This document shows positions 43,760 through 52,050 of a stretch of DNA of 64,000 nt, in pieces (position 1 is the first letter of the stretch; every line of letters begins with the position of its first letter). Under the pieces are notes generated by a model, which saw nothing but the letters and a program-made list of their open reading frames with translations, made no database searches and was not told the DNA's origin. Source of the DNA: Flavobacterium glycines. Its GTDB lineage: Bacteria; Bacteroidota; Bacteroidia; Flavobacteriales; Flavobacteriaceae. The stretch covers positions 310,001-374,000 of the forward strand of contig NZ_FNEO01000001.1 in NCBI RefSeq assembly GCF_900100165.1, given 5' to 3'. Both the position numbers and the translations under genes were made by a program.

Positions 43760-44062
43760 ATGCCGGCAAATCCAAAATATTTAACGCAATCCAAATGGCA
43801 ACGTTTTGCCAAAATAACAGCCGCCATTTTAGGCGGTTATCTGGTTTCCATTAGTTTTCACTTAGCTATTGCCTCCTGGTTTAACAAAGCCAATACAATA
43901 ATCACGATGACTTTTAGTGGTTTCATCCTTTGGGTAGCACTAATGGTTGTGGCATTTTTGGCAAAAAATGGCTGGAAAATCTGGTTCATTTACTTAAGTC
44001 TCAGTCTGCTTTTTTCAGCACTGCTTTATTTAGAACAAATTGATAATCCGACAGCTAACTAA
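43760..44062 (+). CDS. Small membrane protein, resembling DUF3649 iron-uptake proteins
   Basis: A 100-residue protein with three hydrophobic segments (about 18-40, 46-66 and 73-93). Features that recall the DUF3649 family are the basic start SKWQRFAKITAAILGGYLV and the pattern FHLAIASW. It begins 9 bases after the previous gene and ends 3 bases before the PepSY gene, a tight operon. Its function is not established; family members occur with siderophore receptors and PepSY proteins, so a role in reduction or movement of iron across the inner membrane is plausible. Confidence 0.7.
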   Translation: MPANPKYLTQSKWQRFAKITAAILGGYLVSISFHLAIASWFNKANTIITMTFSGFILWVALMVVAFLAKNGWKIWFIYLSLSLLFSALLYLEQIDNPTAN

Positions 44063-44065
44063 ATC

Positions 44066-45613
44066 ATGAACAATAGAAATTACAATATCTTTTTCCATAC
44101 CCATACCATTAGCGGAATTGTAATCAGCGTAGTTTTGTACGTTATCTTTTTTGCGGGTTCATTTTCTTTTTTCAGGGATGATATTGCTAACTGGGAACGT
44201 GGGGAATCGGCTAGTCTGTCTAAAGGAATCCAGATCAATTACAATCAGGCTCTGAAAACATTAGACAGCATACACGATTTACAGGGGAGAAAAATCAGTA
44301 TCTACCAACCTCATAACGAAAAGAAAGTCGCTTTTAGTCTGGAAGCTACTAAAGACAGTTTAGCATCTAAGAAAGCCTGTGAAGCCCAATTTTTATACCT
44401 AGACAATTCGACTTACAAGGCTTCAACCTATGCTGAAAGCTACAATTTGGGGGAATTCATATACCGACTGCATTTTTTAGCACAAATTCCTTATCCGGTG
44501 GGTTATTATTTAGCAGGATTTACAGCCTTATTTTTTCTGTTTGCCATAGTAACGGGAGTATTATTGCATTGGAAAAAAATTGTCTCCAATTTCTATGTTT
44601 TCAGACCCAAAGAAAAATTAAAAACCTGGTGGACTGATGCGCATACTTCTTTAGGAATCTTGGGACTTCCTTTCCAATTTGTATATGCGGTAACCGGAAC
44701 CTTTTTTATGATTAAATTGCTAATTGTAGCCCCGGCTGTTCAATTTTTATACCAGGGTGATCAGGATAAATTATACAAAGAGCTGGAATACACCACTAAC
44801 GAATATCAATTTGAAAACAAAGCCTTAAAGATAGTTTTCGACATTAACCAAATGGTCGCTGATACTAAAAAGCAATGGAAAGATTTTGACATCACTCATG
44901 TAGAAATTCAGAACTACGGCGATACTAATATGCACCTGCTTGTAGAAGGGGAAGTAACCTACGATAAAAAATTTACTGCTATTGGCAAAATAGTTTACAA
45001 AGTAGCAAGCGGAGAGATTGTTGTTAAGAAAGACCCTTATGAACCAAGCAGCTATTTAGATATAGTAAAAAATGTGTTGTATCGCATCCATTTTGGGGAT
45101 TACGGAGGTTATGCTTTAAAAATTATCAGCTTTATATTGGGAATTCTGACTTGTTTTGTCATCATTTCGGGAGTCATGATTTGGCTGGTTGCCCGTGATA
45201 AGAAAAATGTACCTGAGAAAAAAAGACGCTTTAACGAAGGAGTGGTTCGGATTTACTTAGCCATTTGTTTGAGTATGTTTCCGGTAACAGCAATGAGTTT
45301 TATTGCCGCGAAAGTTTTTTATCCTTTGGGACAAAACAATCTATATAGCGTCTATTTTATCAGTTGGTTACTATTGAGTATCTTTTTTATCCTTAAGAAA
45401 AATAACAACTTCACTAATCGATTTTGTCTGTTTTCAGGAAGTATTTTAGGCTTCATGATTCCAATTGCCAATGGAATAAAAACCGGAGACTGGTTTTGGA
45501 TTTCATTTACAAATCATCAATTCCAACTCTTCTTTGTAGACGTTTTTTGGATTTTCCTTTCGACAATCACTTTATATGCGGCTTACAAATTGAAAACTAC
45601 AACGAAAAATTAA
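44066..45613 (+). CDS. PepSY-domain multi-pass membrane protein, probable ferric reductase-like
   Basis: A 515-residue inner-membrane protein of the PepSY-associated helix family. Its first helix has the typical HTHTISGIVISVVLYVIFF start. The second is near 145-165, a third follows the HTSLGILGLPFQFVYAVTG segment near 193-215, and a fourth is in IHFGDYGGYALKIISFILG near 345-365. Three or four more C-terminal helices follow. Periplasmic PepSY-type parts lie between. Conserved histidines near the helix ends (in FFHTHT, DAHTS and YRIHFG) could bind heme, as proposed for iron-reducing relatives. Last gene of the receptor operon, followed by a strong bidirectional terminator. Confidence 0.85.
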   Translation: MNNRNYNIFFHTHTISGIVISVVLYVIFFAGSFSFFRDDIANWERGESASLSKGIQINYNQALKTLDSIHDLQGRKISIYQPHNEKKVAFSLEATKDSLASKKACEAQFLYLDNSTYKASTYAESYNLGEFIYRLHFLAQIPYPVGYYLAGFTALFFLFAIVTGVLLHWKKIVSNFYVFRPKEKLKTWWTDAHTSLGILGLPFQFVYAVTGTFFMIKLLIVAPAVQFLYQGDQDKLYKELEYTTNEYQFENKALKIVFDINQMVADTKKQWKDFDITHVEIQNYGDTNMHLLVEGEVTYDKKFTAIGKIVYKVASGEIVVKKDPYEPSSYLDIVKNVLYRIHFGDYGGYALKIISFILGILTCFVIISGVMIWLVARDKKNVPEKKRRFNEGVVRIYLAICLSMFPVTAMSFIAAKVFYPLGQNNLYSVYFISWLLLSIFFILKKNNNFTNRFCLFSGSILGFMIPIANGIKTGDWFWISFTNHQFQLFFVDVFWIFLSTITLYAAYKLKTTTKN

Positions 45614-45621
45614 TTCCATAA

Positions 45622-45658
45622 AAAAAGGCTTCGCTGAAAATTTCAGCGAAGCCTTTTT
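45622..45658. terminator. Strong bidirectional terminator
   Basis: A nearly continuous 18-bp palindrome (AAAAAGGCTTCGCTGAAA against its inverse) with A and T runs on both ends lies between the convergent PepSY and MORN-type genes. It should terminate both. Confidence 0.92.
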
Positions 45659-45678
45659 CATAATTAACTATTGTAAAT

Positions 45679-46047
45679 CTAATCCATATTATTAACTACT
45701 GCGTCCTTTTTCCAGTTTTTCACTGAAGCAATTCGGTTATCGGAATAATCCACTTCACTTAAAGTAGCAAATCCTTTTTCGCTGGCATCTGTCCAGAAAA
45801 ACCATTTCCCTACTTTTTTTCCATTTTTATATTCAGCGATTGCTGTTTTGTTACCACTCTCATCATAAGAAACCCAAGTACCTTCCAGTTTTCCATTTTT
45901 AAAGAACCCTACTTGTTGTACCTGACCATTATCATAAAAATAAGTGGCTTTTACTTTTTTACCAAATGGCTCTAAAACTGGTTTCGCTTCCTGAGCAAAA
46001 ATAACCCCTGAGAATAGTACTGCTACTAAAATTACAAACTTTTTCAT
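45679..46047 (-). CDS. Secreted MORN/YwqK-type repeat protein
   Basis: A 122-residue protein with a signal peptide (about 1-18, ending VIFAQ). The mature part has three MORN-like repeats of the antitoxin-like YwqK kind: YFYDNGQVQQVGFFKNGKLEGTW, SYDESGNKTAIAEYKNGKKVGKW and DYSDNRIASVKNWK. Each repeat shows the alternating aromatic, Gly and Lys pattern (residues about 37-118). Such repeats form extended beta hairpins that bind membranes or partners. It stands alone with its own -7 box (TAATTTTG, 46082-46089 on the minus strand). Although YwqK is called an antitoxin-like protein, no toxin gene is adjacent. Confidence 0.8.
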   Translation of the reverse strand: MKKFVILVAVLFSGVIFAQEAKPVLEPFGKKVKATYFYDNGQVQQVGFFKNGKLEGTWVSYDESGNKTAIAEYKNGKKVGKWFFWTDASEKGFATLSEVDYSDNRIASVKNWKKDAVVNNMD

Positions 46048-46081
46048 ATCGTTAATTTTTAATTATTTACATCCTTTGAAT

Positions 46082-46089
46082 CAAAATTA
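46082..46089 (-). promoter_or_regulatory. -7 box of the MORN-type gene
   Basis: TAATTTTG on the minus strand matches TAnnTTTG and is 34 bases before the start codon. The gap 46048-46355 holds this box and the aspS promoter on the other strand; I see no other gene or structure in it. Confidence 0.45.
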
Positions 46090-46282
46090 GGAACAATATT
46101 TACATTAAAAAAACATTTTGGTAACAATTTCGTAACACATGTAAAAGCTTAACATTAGAAACAAAAAAGAAAGTAAATTCTTTCTAAAAAAGTGGATTTT
46201 GAGCAAAATTCTATCAAAAAATAACTTTCAACAAAAAATTAAAAAAGGAAAATGTAAAAAATTGTCTTTATAATAAGTACAA

Positions 46283-46315
46283 TTGAGATAAAATTAATAA
46301 TTAGTCCTAAATTTG
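46283..46315 (+). promoter_or_regulatory. aspS promoter
   Basis: TTG (46283-46285) and TAAATTTG (46308-46315), 22 bases apart, approximate the Bacteroidota -33/-7 pair (usual spacer 19-21). The -7 box lies 40 bases before the aspS start codon. Confidence 0.5.
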
Positions 46316-46355
46316 CAGCGCACTAAAAAAAGAGCAAAAATCTAAAAATTATACC

Positions 46356-48104
46356 ATGTACAGAAGTCATAACTGTGGCGAGTTGAACGCCTCACATATC
46401 AATACCGAAGTAACACTTGCAGGTTGGGTCCAAAAATCACGTGATAAAGGGTTCATGAATTGGGTCGATTTAAGAGACCGTTATGGAATAACACAATTAA
46501 TTTTTGACGAAAGCCGTACTGAAAAAGCCGTATTCGAATTAGCGAAAACACTTGGACGCGAATTTGTAATTCAGATCAAAGGAATCGTTATTGAAAGAGA
46601 AGCTAAAAACAAAAACATCCCAACGGGTGAAATCGAAATTTTAGTTTCAGAACTAAATATATTAAACAGTGCCTTGACGCCTCCATTCACTATTGAAGAT
46701 GAAACGGATGGTGGTGAAGACATCAGAATGAAATACCGTTACCTTGACATTAGAAGGAATCCTGTAAAAAACAGTTTACTATTCCGTCACAAGGTAGCAA
46801 TGGAAGTTCGCAAATATTTATCTGATTTGGATTTCTGCGAAGTAGAAACTCCTTACTTAATCAAATCTACTCCTGAAGGAGCTCGTGATTTTGTGGTTCC
46901 TTCCAGAATGAACGAAGGACAATTTTATGCATTGCCACAATCGCCACAAACTTTCAAGCAGTTATTAATGGTAGGCGGAATGGATAAATATTTCCAAATT
47001 GTAAAATGTTTCCGTGATGAGGATTTACGCGCTGACCGCCAGCCGGAGTTTACTCAGATTGACTGCGAAATGGCATTTGTAGAACAGGAAGATATTTTAA
47101 ATATTTTCGAAGGACTGACCCGTCATTTATTAAAAGAATTAAAAGGCGTTGAAGTAGACAAATTTCCTCGCATGACGTATGAGCACGCGATGAAAACTTA
47201 CGGAAATGACAAACCGGACATCCGTTTCGGAATGGAATTTGGGGAATTGAATGAGTTTGCACAACATAAAGAATTCCCAGTTTTCAACGCAGCCGAATTA
47301 GTAATAGGAATTGCCGTTCCGGGAGCCGGAAATTATACTAGAAAAGAAATCGATGCGTTAATCGAATGGGTAAAACGTCCACAAGTAGGCGCATCAGGAA
47401 TGGTTTATGTAAAATGCAACGAAGACGGAACTTTCAAATCATCGGTAGATAAATTCTACGATCAGGAAGATTTAGCAAATTGGGCAAAAACAACCGGAGC
47501 TAAAGCCGGAGATATGATTTTTGTACTTTCAGGACCAGCTAACAAAACCAGAGCACAATTAAGTGCTTTACGTATGGAATTAGCCACACGTTTAGGATTG
47601 CGTAATCCGGAAGTATTTGCTCCGCTTTGGGTTGTTGATTTCCCATTATTGGAATTTGACGAAGAAAGCGGTCGTTACCATGCGATGCACCATCCTTTTA
47701 CATCACCAAAACCGGAAGACATTGCATTATTAGAAACCAAACCGGGAGAAGTTCGCGCTAATGCTTATGACATGGTTTTGAACGGAAATGAAATTGGAGG
47801 AGGCTCAATTCGTATTCACGATAAAGCAACCCAACAATTAATGTTTAAATATCTAGGATTTTCTGAAGAAGAAGCCAAAGCACAATTTGGTTTCCTAATG
47901 GATGCTTTCCAATTTGGTGCTCCTCCTCATGGTGGATTAGCCTTTGGTTTAGATAGATTAGTAGCCATTTTAGGTGGTCAGGAAACCATCAGAGATTTCA
48001 TTGCTTTCCCTAAAAATAACTCCGGAAGAGACGTCATGATCGATGCTCCTTCGGCAATTGACAGCTCGCAATTAAACGAATTACACATTCAGTTAGATTT
48101 ATAA
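46356..48104 (+). CDS. aspS: Aspartyl-tRNA synthetase, bacterial type
   Basis: Charges tRNA-Asp with aspartate. The 582-residue protein has an N-terminal OB-fold anticodon-binding domain (about 1-105, [20 protein letters not shown]). The class II catalytic core has motif 2 at [18 protein letters not shown] (about 219-236), and motif 3 is in [10 protein letters not shown] near the end. A GAD insertion domain (about 295-400) marks the bacterial type. Length is normal. It is preceded by its own promoter and followed by a 128-base gap before the cold-shock gene, with only a weak AT-rich hairpin behind it. Confidence 0.97.
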   Translation: MYRSHNCGELNASHINTEVTLAGWVQKSRDKGFMNWVDLRDRYGITQLIFDESRTEKAVFELAKTLGREFVIQIKGIVIEREAKNKNIPTGEIEILVSELNILNSALTPPFTIEDETDGGEDIRMKYRYLDIRRNPVKNSLLFRHKVAMEVRKYLSDLDFCEVETPYLIKSTPEGARDFVVPSRMNEGQFYALPQSPQTFKQLLMVGGMDKYFQIVKCFRDEDLRADRQPEFTQIDCEMAFVEQEDILNIFEGLTRHLLKELKGVEVDKFPRMTYEHAMKTYGNDKPDIRFGMEFGELNEFAQHKEFPVFNAAELVIGIAVPGAGNYTRKEIDALIEWVKRPQVGASGMVYVKCNEDGTFKSSVDKFYDQEDLANWAKTTGAKAGDMIFVLSGPANKTRAQLSALRMELATRLGLRNPEVFAPLWVVDFPLLEFDEESGRYHAMHHPFTSPKPEDIALLETKPGEVRANAYDMVLNGNEIGGGSIRIHDKATQQLMFKYLGFSEEEAKAQFGFLMDAFQFGAPPHGGLAFGLDRLVAILGGQETIRDFIAFPKNNSGRDVMIDAPSAIDSSQLNELHIQLDL

Positions 48105-48195
48105 TAAATATCTTTCGAAAAGCTTTGAATACACTGAATATCAATTATTTTATGAAAATTTTTGATATTAATCATTTTCGTATGATATTAAACAT

Positions 48196-48203
48196 TACAT
48201 TTG
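48196..48203 (+). promoter_or_regulatory. -7 box of the cold-shock gene
   Basis: TACATTTG matches TAnnTTTG and lies 29 bases before the ATG, so the leader is short, unlike the long structured leaders of enterobacterial cspA. A weak inverted repeat (AATATCAA/TTGATATT, 48137-48144 and 48162-48169) precedes it, of uncertain use. Confidence 0.5.
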
Positions 48204-48232
48204 CCTTATTATAAATTATTATTACTATTACA

Positions 48233-48427
48233 ATGCGTACAGGTACAGTTAAATTTTTCAATGAATCAAAAGGTTACGGATTCATTACAGACGAAGAAAC
48301 AGGAAAAGACATTTTTGTTCATGCTTCAGGAATCAGCGCGGAAGAATTACGCGAAGGTGACAGAGTGAGCTACGAAGAGGAAGAAGGAAGAAAAGGAAAA
48401 GTTGCTGCTAAAGTTGCAGTAATCTAA
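48233..48427 (+). CDS. Cold-shock domain protein
   Basis: A 64-residue single cold-shock domain that binds single-stranded RNA and acts as an RNA chaperone. The RNP1-like motif KGYGFI (13-18) and RNP2-like motif DIFVHAS (26-32) are both present, with TGTVKFFNESKGYG at the start. The acidic stretch EEEEGRKGK near 48-56 is somewhat unusual. It is a single-gene unit with its own -7 box and a strong terminator. Whether it responds to cold cannot be told from the sequence. Confidence 0.95.
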   Translation: MRTGTVKFFNESKGYGFITDEETGKDIFVHASGISAEELREGDRVSYEEEEGRKGKVAAKVAVI

Positions 48428-48455
48428 GCAAAATATTTTTTTGTTACGAATGCTC

Positions 48456-48486
48456 AAAAACGTCTCGATTAGTTCGGGACGTTTTT
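48456..48486 (+). terminator. Terminator of the cold-shock gene
   Basis: AAAAACGTCTCGA pairs with TCGGGACGTTTTT (one G-U), with a 5-base loop and a T-run. It lies 29 bases behind the stop codon. Confidence 0.88.
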
Positions 48487-48602
48487 TTTATAATTAAAAG
48501 TTAAATTTTTAGTTTTTTTTAAGAAAACTGAAAAAGCTTATTTATAATCATTAAAAACTAGAAAAAAACGTCTTAAAATCAAGCGCTAATTTTTGTTTTT
48601 AG

Positions 48603-48634
48603 TTTGTGTTTTATAACATTGAAGCATATCTTTG
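48603..48634 (+). promoter_or_regulatory. Promoter of the complex I operon
   Basis: TTTG (48603-48606), 20 bases, then TATCTTTG (48627-48634): a close match to the Bacteroidota consensus. It lies 30 bases before the chosen nuoA start and overlaps the longer reading frame, which argues against that longer start. Confidence 0.75.
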
Positions 48635-48663
48635 TGACTTATTTTAGCGCAAATTTTATTATT

Positions 48664-49029
48664 ATGCAATCAGAACAATTTAACTACCTTCCAATTCTTA
48701 TGCAGGCCTTACTTGCAATTGGTTTCGTAGTAGGTACTATCTTCATTTCAGGGAAACTTGGCCCTAAAAGAAAATCAGCTTCTAAAGATAAAAACTTTGA
48801 GTGTGGAATTGAGTCAGTAGGAAATGCTCGTATTCCATTTTCAGTAAAATACTTCCTTGTAGCCATTTTATTTGTATTGTTTGATGTTGAGGTAATCTTC
48901 CTGTATCCATGGGCTATCAACTTCAAAGAATTGGGCTTGGAGGGAATGATTAAAATGATTGTTTTCATGGCTTTACTTTTAGTTGGATTTTTCTACATCA
49001 TCAAGAAGAAAGCTTTAGAGTGGGAATAA
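48664..49029 (+). CDS. nuoA: NADH-quinone oxidoreductase subunit A
   Basis: First gene of the complex I operon. The ATG at 48664 gives 121 residues (MQSEQFNYLPILMQ); a longer frame from 48604 runs through the promoter. Three membrane helices are visible (about 9-29, 65-85 and 91-112). The conserved loop FECGIE and the segment FSVKYFLVAILFVLFDVEVIFLYPWA (split about 57-82) are typical of NuoA. It is separated from nuoB by 143 bases of repeats, the largest gap in the operon. Confidence 0.95.
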   Translation: MQSEQFNYLPILMQALLAIGFVVGTIFISGKLGPKRKSASKDKNFECGIESVGNARIPFSVKYFLVAILFVLFDVEVIFLYPWAINFKELGLEGMIKMIVFMALLLVGFFYIIKKKALEWE

Positions 49030-49033
49030 ATAG

Positions 49034-49168
49034 AGAATTCAGATTTTAGATCTCAGAATTCAGATTTAAAATCAAAAACTCTTCAAACTATAAAATATTG
49101 ATTTAAAAAATTGATTTTACTTTTTAGGATTTCTCAAAATCTAAAATCTAAAATCAGAAATCTAAAAT
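49034..49168. repeat. AT-rich inverted repeat between nuoA and nuoB
   Basis: The left part (49034-49075) is built from AGAATTCAGATTT units and the right part (49122-49168) from AAATCTAAAATC units that are roughly inverse to it. Together they can form a long, imperfect hairpin in the transcript. Such TTTAGA/TCTAAA-rich inserts are common between genes of flavobacteria. A role in reducing or separating expression of nuoA from the rest is possible. Confidence 0.5.
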
Positions 49169-49172
49169 AAAA

Positions 49173-49721
49173 ATGAGCGATTCAAAAATAAATATGGTTG
49201 CCCCTCCGGAAGGTGTTGTTGGTGAAGGTTTTTTTGCCACAAAACTAAATGACGTTGTTGGTTTGGCCCGTGCCAATTCACTTTGGCCGTTGCCTTTTGC
49301 AACTTCTTGCTGTGGTATTGAATTTATGGCCACAATGGCATCTCATTATGACTTAGCACGTTTTGGTTCAGAGCGTGTAAGTTTCTCTCCTCGTCAGGCC
49401 GATATGTTGATGGTTATGGGAACAATTTCTAAAAAAATGGCTCCTATTTTACGTCAGGTTTACGAACAAATGTCAGAGCCTAGATGGGTAATCTCTGTTG
49501 GAGCCTGTGCCTGTTCAGGCGGAATTTTCGATACTTACTCAGTTCTTCAGGGAATTGACAAAGTAATTCCGGTTGATGTTTATGTACCAGGCTGTCCGCC
49601 AAGACCGGAACAAATTGTTGATGGTGTAATGAAATTACAAGAACTAGTAAAATCAGAATCTGTAAGAAGAAGAAGTTCGCCTGAGTATCAAGAATTATTA
49701 GCTTCTTATAATATCAAATAA
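49173..49721 (+). CDS. nuoB: NADH-quinone oxidoreductase subunit B
   Basis: Peripheral-arm subunit carrying the terminal Fe-S cluster N2 that passes electrons to quinone. The 182-residue protein contains the cluster ligands: paired Cys in SCCGIEFMA (about 47-55), Cys in GACACSGG (about 110-117) and Cys in PGCPPRPE (about 140-147). Its start ATGAGCGATTCAAAA follows the repeat gap, and nuoC begins 2 bases after its stop. Confidence 0.96.
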   Translation: MSDSKINMVAPPEGVVGEGFFATKLNDVVGLARANSLWPLPFATSCCGIEFMATMASHYDLARFGSERVSFSPRQADMLMVMGTISKKMAPILRQVYEQMSEPRWVISVGACACSGGIFDTYSVLQGIDKVIPVDVYVPGCPPRPEQIVDGVMKLQELVKSESVRRRSSPEYQELLASYNIK

Positions 49722-49722
49722 A

Positions 49723-50244
49723 ATGGCATTAGAAAACACCGCTATTCAAGAAAAATTAGCAGCAACTTTTGCAGGAGAGGTTTTTAATTTCCAACAGGAA
49801 AGAGATATTTTCTCCTTTGAAATCAATGCTAATAAAAACACCGCTATCATTTTATTCTTAAAAAACGACCCTGATTTACGTTTTCATTTCTTAACCGACT
49901 TATGCGGTATCCATTATCCGGATAATCCGGTAGAAAAACAATTTGCTATTGTATACCACATGCACAATTGGTACGAAAACAAACGTATTCGAATCAAAGC
50001 ATTTATTAACGGGAAAAACCCGGAAATAAAAACACTATCAAATATTTTCTTAACATCTAATTGGATGGAAAGAGAAACCTACGATTTCTTTGGCGTTAAC
50101 TTTATTGGTCATCCACAATTGAAACGTATTTTGAATATGGATGAAATGACTTCTTTTCCAATGCGTAAAGAATTCCCATTAGAAGACGGCGGAAGAACCG
50201 ATAAAGACGACCGTTTCTTCGGTAGAACAATAGACAATTGCTAA
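49723..50244 (+). CDS. nuoC: NADH-quinone oxidoreductase subunit C
   Basis: 30-kDa subunit of the connecting module. The 173-residue protein ends in the family signature with NWMERETYDFFGVNFIGHPQ in the centre (about 110-129) followed by RILNMDEM and FPMRKEFPL. It is a separate gene, not fused to nuoD as in enterobacteria. One base separates it from nuoB. Confidence 0.95.
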   Translation: MALENTAIQEKLAATFAGEVFNFQQERDIFSFEINANKNTAIILFLKNDPDLRFHFLTDLCGIHYPDNPVEKQFAIVYHMHNWYENKRIRIKAFINGKNPEIKTLSNIFLTSNWMERETYDFFGVNFIGHPQLKRILNMDEMTSFPMRKEFPLEDGGRTDKDDRFFGRTIDNC

Positions 50245-50276
50245 AAAAACAATATATAATTTTTCACATTCTATAA

Positions 50277-51515
50277 ATGTCAGAACTATTATTACCACCA
50301 GAGCATCGCTATGCTAAAATAATAAAAGAGCAACTAAACGAAGACGGAAACGAGCTTTCTATCCTGAATTTAGGACCTACTCACCCGGCTACTCACGGAA
50401 TTTTCCAAAACATTCTGTTGATGGATGGAGAACGCATTTTAGATGCTGAACCAACTATTGGTTATATCCATCGTGCTTTTGAAAAAATTGCTGAAAACAG
50501 ACCTTTCTACCAAATTACTCCTCTTACTGACCGTATGAACTATTGCTCCTCTCCTATCAACAATATGGGATGGTGGATGACTTTAGAAAAATTACTGGGT
50601 GTTGAAGTCCCTAAACGAGCACAATATTTAAGAGTTATTGTAATGGAATTAGCAAGAATTACCGATCACTTGATTTGTAATTCTATTTTAGGGGTGGATA
50701 CTGGTGCATACACCGGTTTCCTTTATGTTTTCCAATTTAGAGAGAAAGTATACGAAATCTACGAAGAAATTTGTGGTGCCCGTTTAACAACCAATATGGG
50801 TAGAATTGGTGGTTTTGAAAGAGACTGGACTCCAAAAGCATTTGAATTATTAAACACTTTTCTTGAAGAATTTCCACCAGCCTGGAAAGAATTCGAAAAC
50901 CTGTTCGAAAGAAACAGAATTTTTATAGACAGAACAGTTAATGTAGGTCCTATTTCAGCTGAAAAAGCAATGTCTTATGGATTTACAGGTCCTAATTTAC
51001 GTGCTGCCGGTGTTGATTATGATGTTCGTGTTGCACATCCTTATAGTTCTTACGAAGATTTTGATTTCAAAATTCCGGTAGGAAAATCAGGAGACACTTA
51101 CGATCGTTTTTGTGTTCGTAATGCCGAAGTTTGGGAGAGTTTAAGCATCATTCGTCAGGCATTGGATAAAATGCCGGAAGGAAATGAATATCACGCTGAA
51201 GTTCCTGATTACTATTTGCCACCAAAAGAAGATGTTTACCATAACATGGAGTCTTTAATCTATCATTTCAAAATTGTAATGGGAGAAGTTCCTGTTCCAG
51301 TTGCCGAAATTTACCACGCTGTAGAAGGAGGAAACGGAGAATTAGGTTTCTATTTAGTAACTGACGGAAGCCGTACTCCTTACAGACTTCATTTTAGAAG
51401 ACCTTGTTTTATCTATTACCAGGCTTATCCAGAGATGATAAAAGGGGCATTACTTTCAGATGCCATCGTTATTTTATCAAGTTTAAATGTTATTGCCGGA
51501 GAATTAGACGCATAA
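50277..51515 (+). CDS. nuoD: NADH-quinone oxidoreductase subunit D
   Basis: 49-kDa subunit that, with NuoB and NuoH, forms the quinone-binding site. The 412-residue protein has NLGPTHPATHG near 30-40 (quinone-site His) and YIHRAFEKIAENRPFYQ near 62-78. LRAAGVDYDVR (about 240) and the C-terminal block LHFRRPCF with ALLSDAIVILSS complete the family pattern. Full length and separate from nuoC by 32 bases. Confidence 0.96.
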   Translation: MSELLLPPEHRYAKIIKEQLNEDGNELSILNLGPTHPATHGIFQNILLMDGERILDAEPTIGYIHRAFEKIAENRPFYQITPLTDRMNYCSSPINNMGWWMTLEKLLGVEVPKRAQYLRVIVMELARITDHLICNSILGVDTGAYTGFLYVFQFREKVYEIYEEICGARLTTNMGRIGGFERDWTPKAFELLNTFLEEFPPAWKEFENLFERNRIFIDRTVNVGPISAEKAMSYGFTGPNLRAAGVDYDVRVAHPYSSYEDFDFKIPVGKSGDTYDRFCVRNAEVWESLSIIRQALDKMPEGNEYHAEVPDYYLPPKEDVYHNMESLIYHFKIVMGEVPVPVAEIYHAVEGGNGELGFYLVTDGSRTPYRLHFRRPCFIYYQAYPEMIKGALLSDAIVILSSLNVIAGELDA

Positions 51516-51518
51516 ATT

Positions 51519-52049
51519 ATGGAACGTATACATTACAAACAAGAAATAAATATGACCGACGCATTGATGAACCGCATCAATGAATTGATTAGTCATTATC
51601 CTGAAGACAAGAAAAAATCGGCTTTATTACCTGTTTTACACGAAGTTCAGGACGCTCACGATAACTGGCTGAGTATTGAGCTAATGGATAAGGTTGCCGA
51701 AATTCTTGAAATTTTACCTATCGAAGTTTACGAAGTTGCCACTTTCTATACTATGTACAACCTAAAACCAATTGGAAAATACATGTTTGAATTTTGCCAA
51801 ACATCCTGCTGCTGCCTAAACGGAGTAGAAGATTTAATGGATTATACCTGCGAAAAGCTGGGTGTGGGCATTGGCGAAACCACTGCTGACGGACTTTTTG
51901 AAGTAAGGGGTGTGGAATGTTTAGGTGCTTGTGGTTACGCTCCTATGATGCAATTAGGGGATTTTTACAAAGAGCATCTGACAAAAGAAAAAATCGATCA
52001 GTTAATTGCTGATTGCCGAGATAATAAAATAATATTACACGATAAATAA
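51519..52049 (+). CDS. nuoE: NADH-quinone oxidoreductase subunit E
   Basis: 24-kDa subunit with the [2Fe-2S] cluster N1a of the NADH-oxidising module. The 176-residue protein has the ligand groups CQTSCC (about 91-96) and CLGACG (about 131-136). The annotated ATG follows nuoD by 3 bases; a second ATG at 51552 (MTDALMNRINEL) is equally plausible and would shorten it by 11 residues. Next gene begins one base after the stop. Confidence 0.94.
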   Translation: MERIHYKQEINMTDALMNRINELISHYPEDKKKSALLPVLHEVQDAHDNWLSIELMDKVAEILEILPIEVYEVATFYTMYNLKPIGKYMFEFCQTSCCCLNGVEDLMDYTCEKLGVGIGETTADGLFEVRGVECLGACGYAPMMQLGDFYKEHLTKEKIDQLIADCRDNKIILHDK

Positions 52050-52050
52050 G

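Noticed and set aside
45679..46047. Antitoxin of a toxin-antitoxin pair (YwqK-type name)
   Set aside because: It has a signal peptide and no adjacent toxin gene; the MORN-like repeats alone do not support that role.
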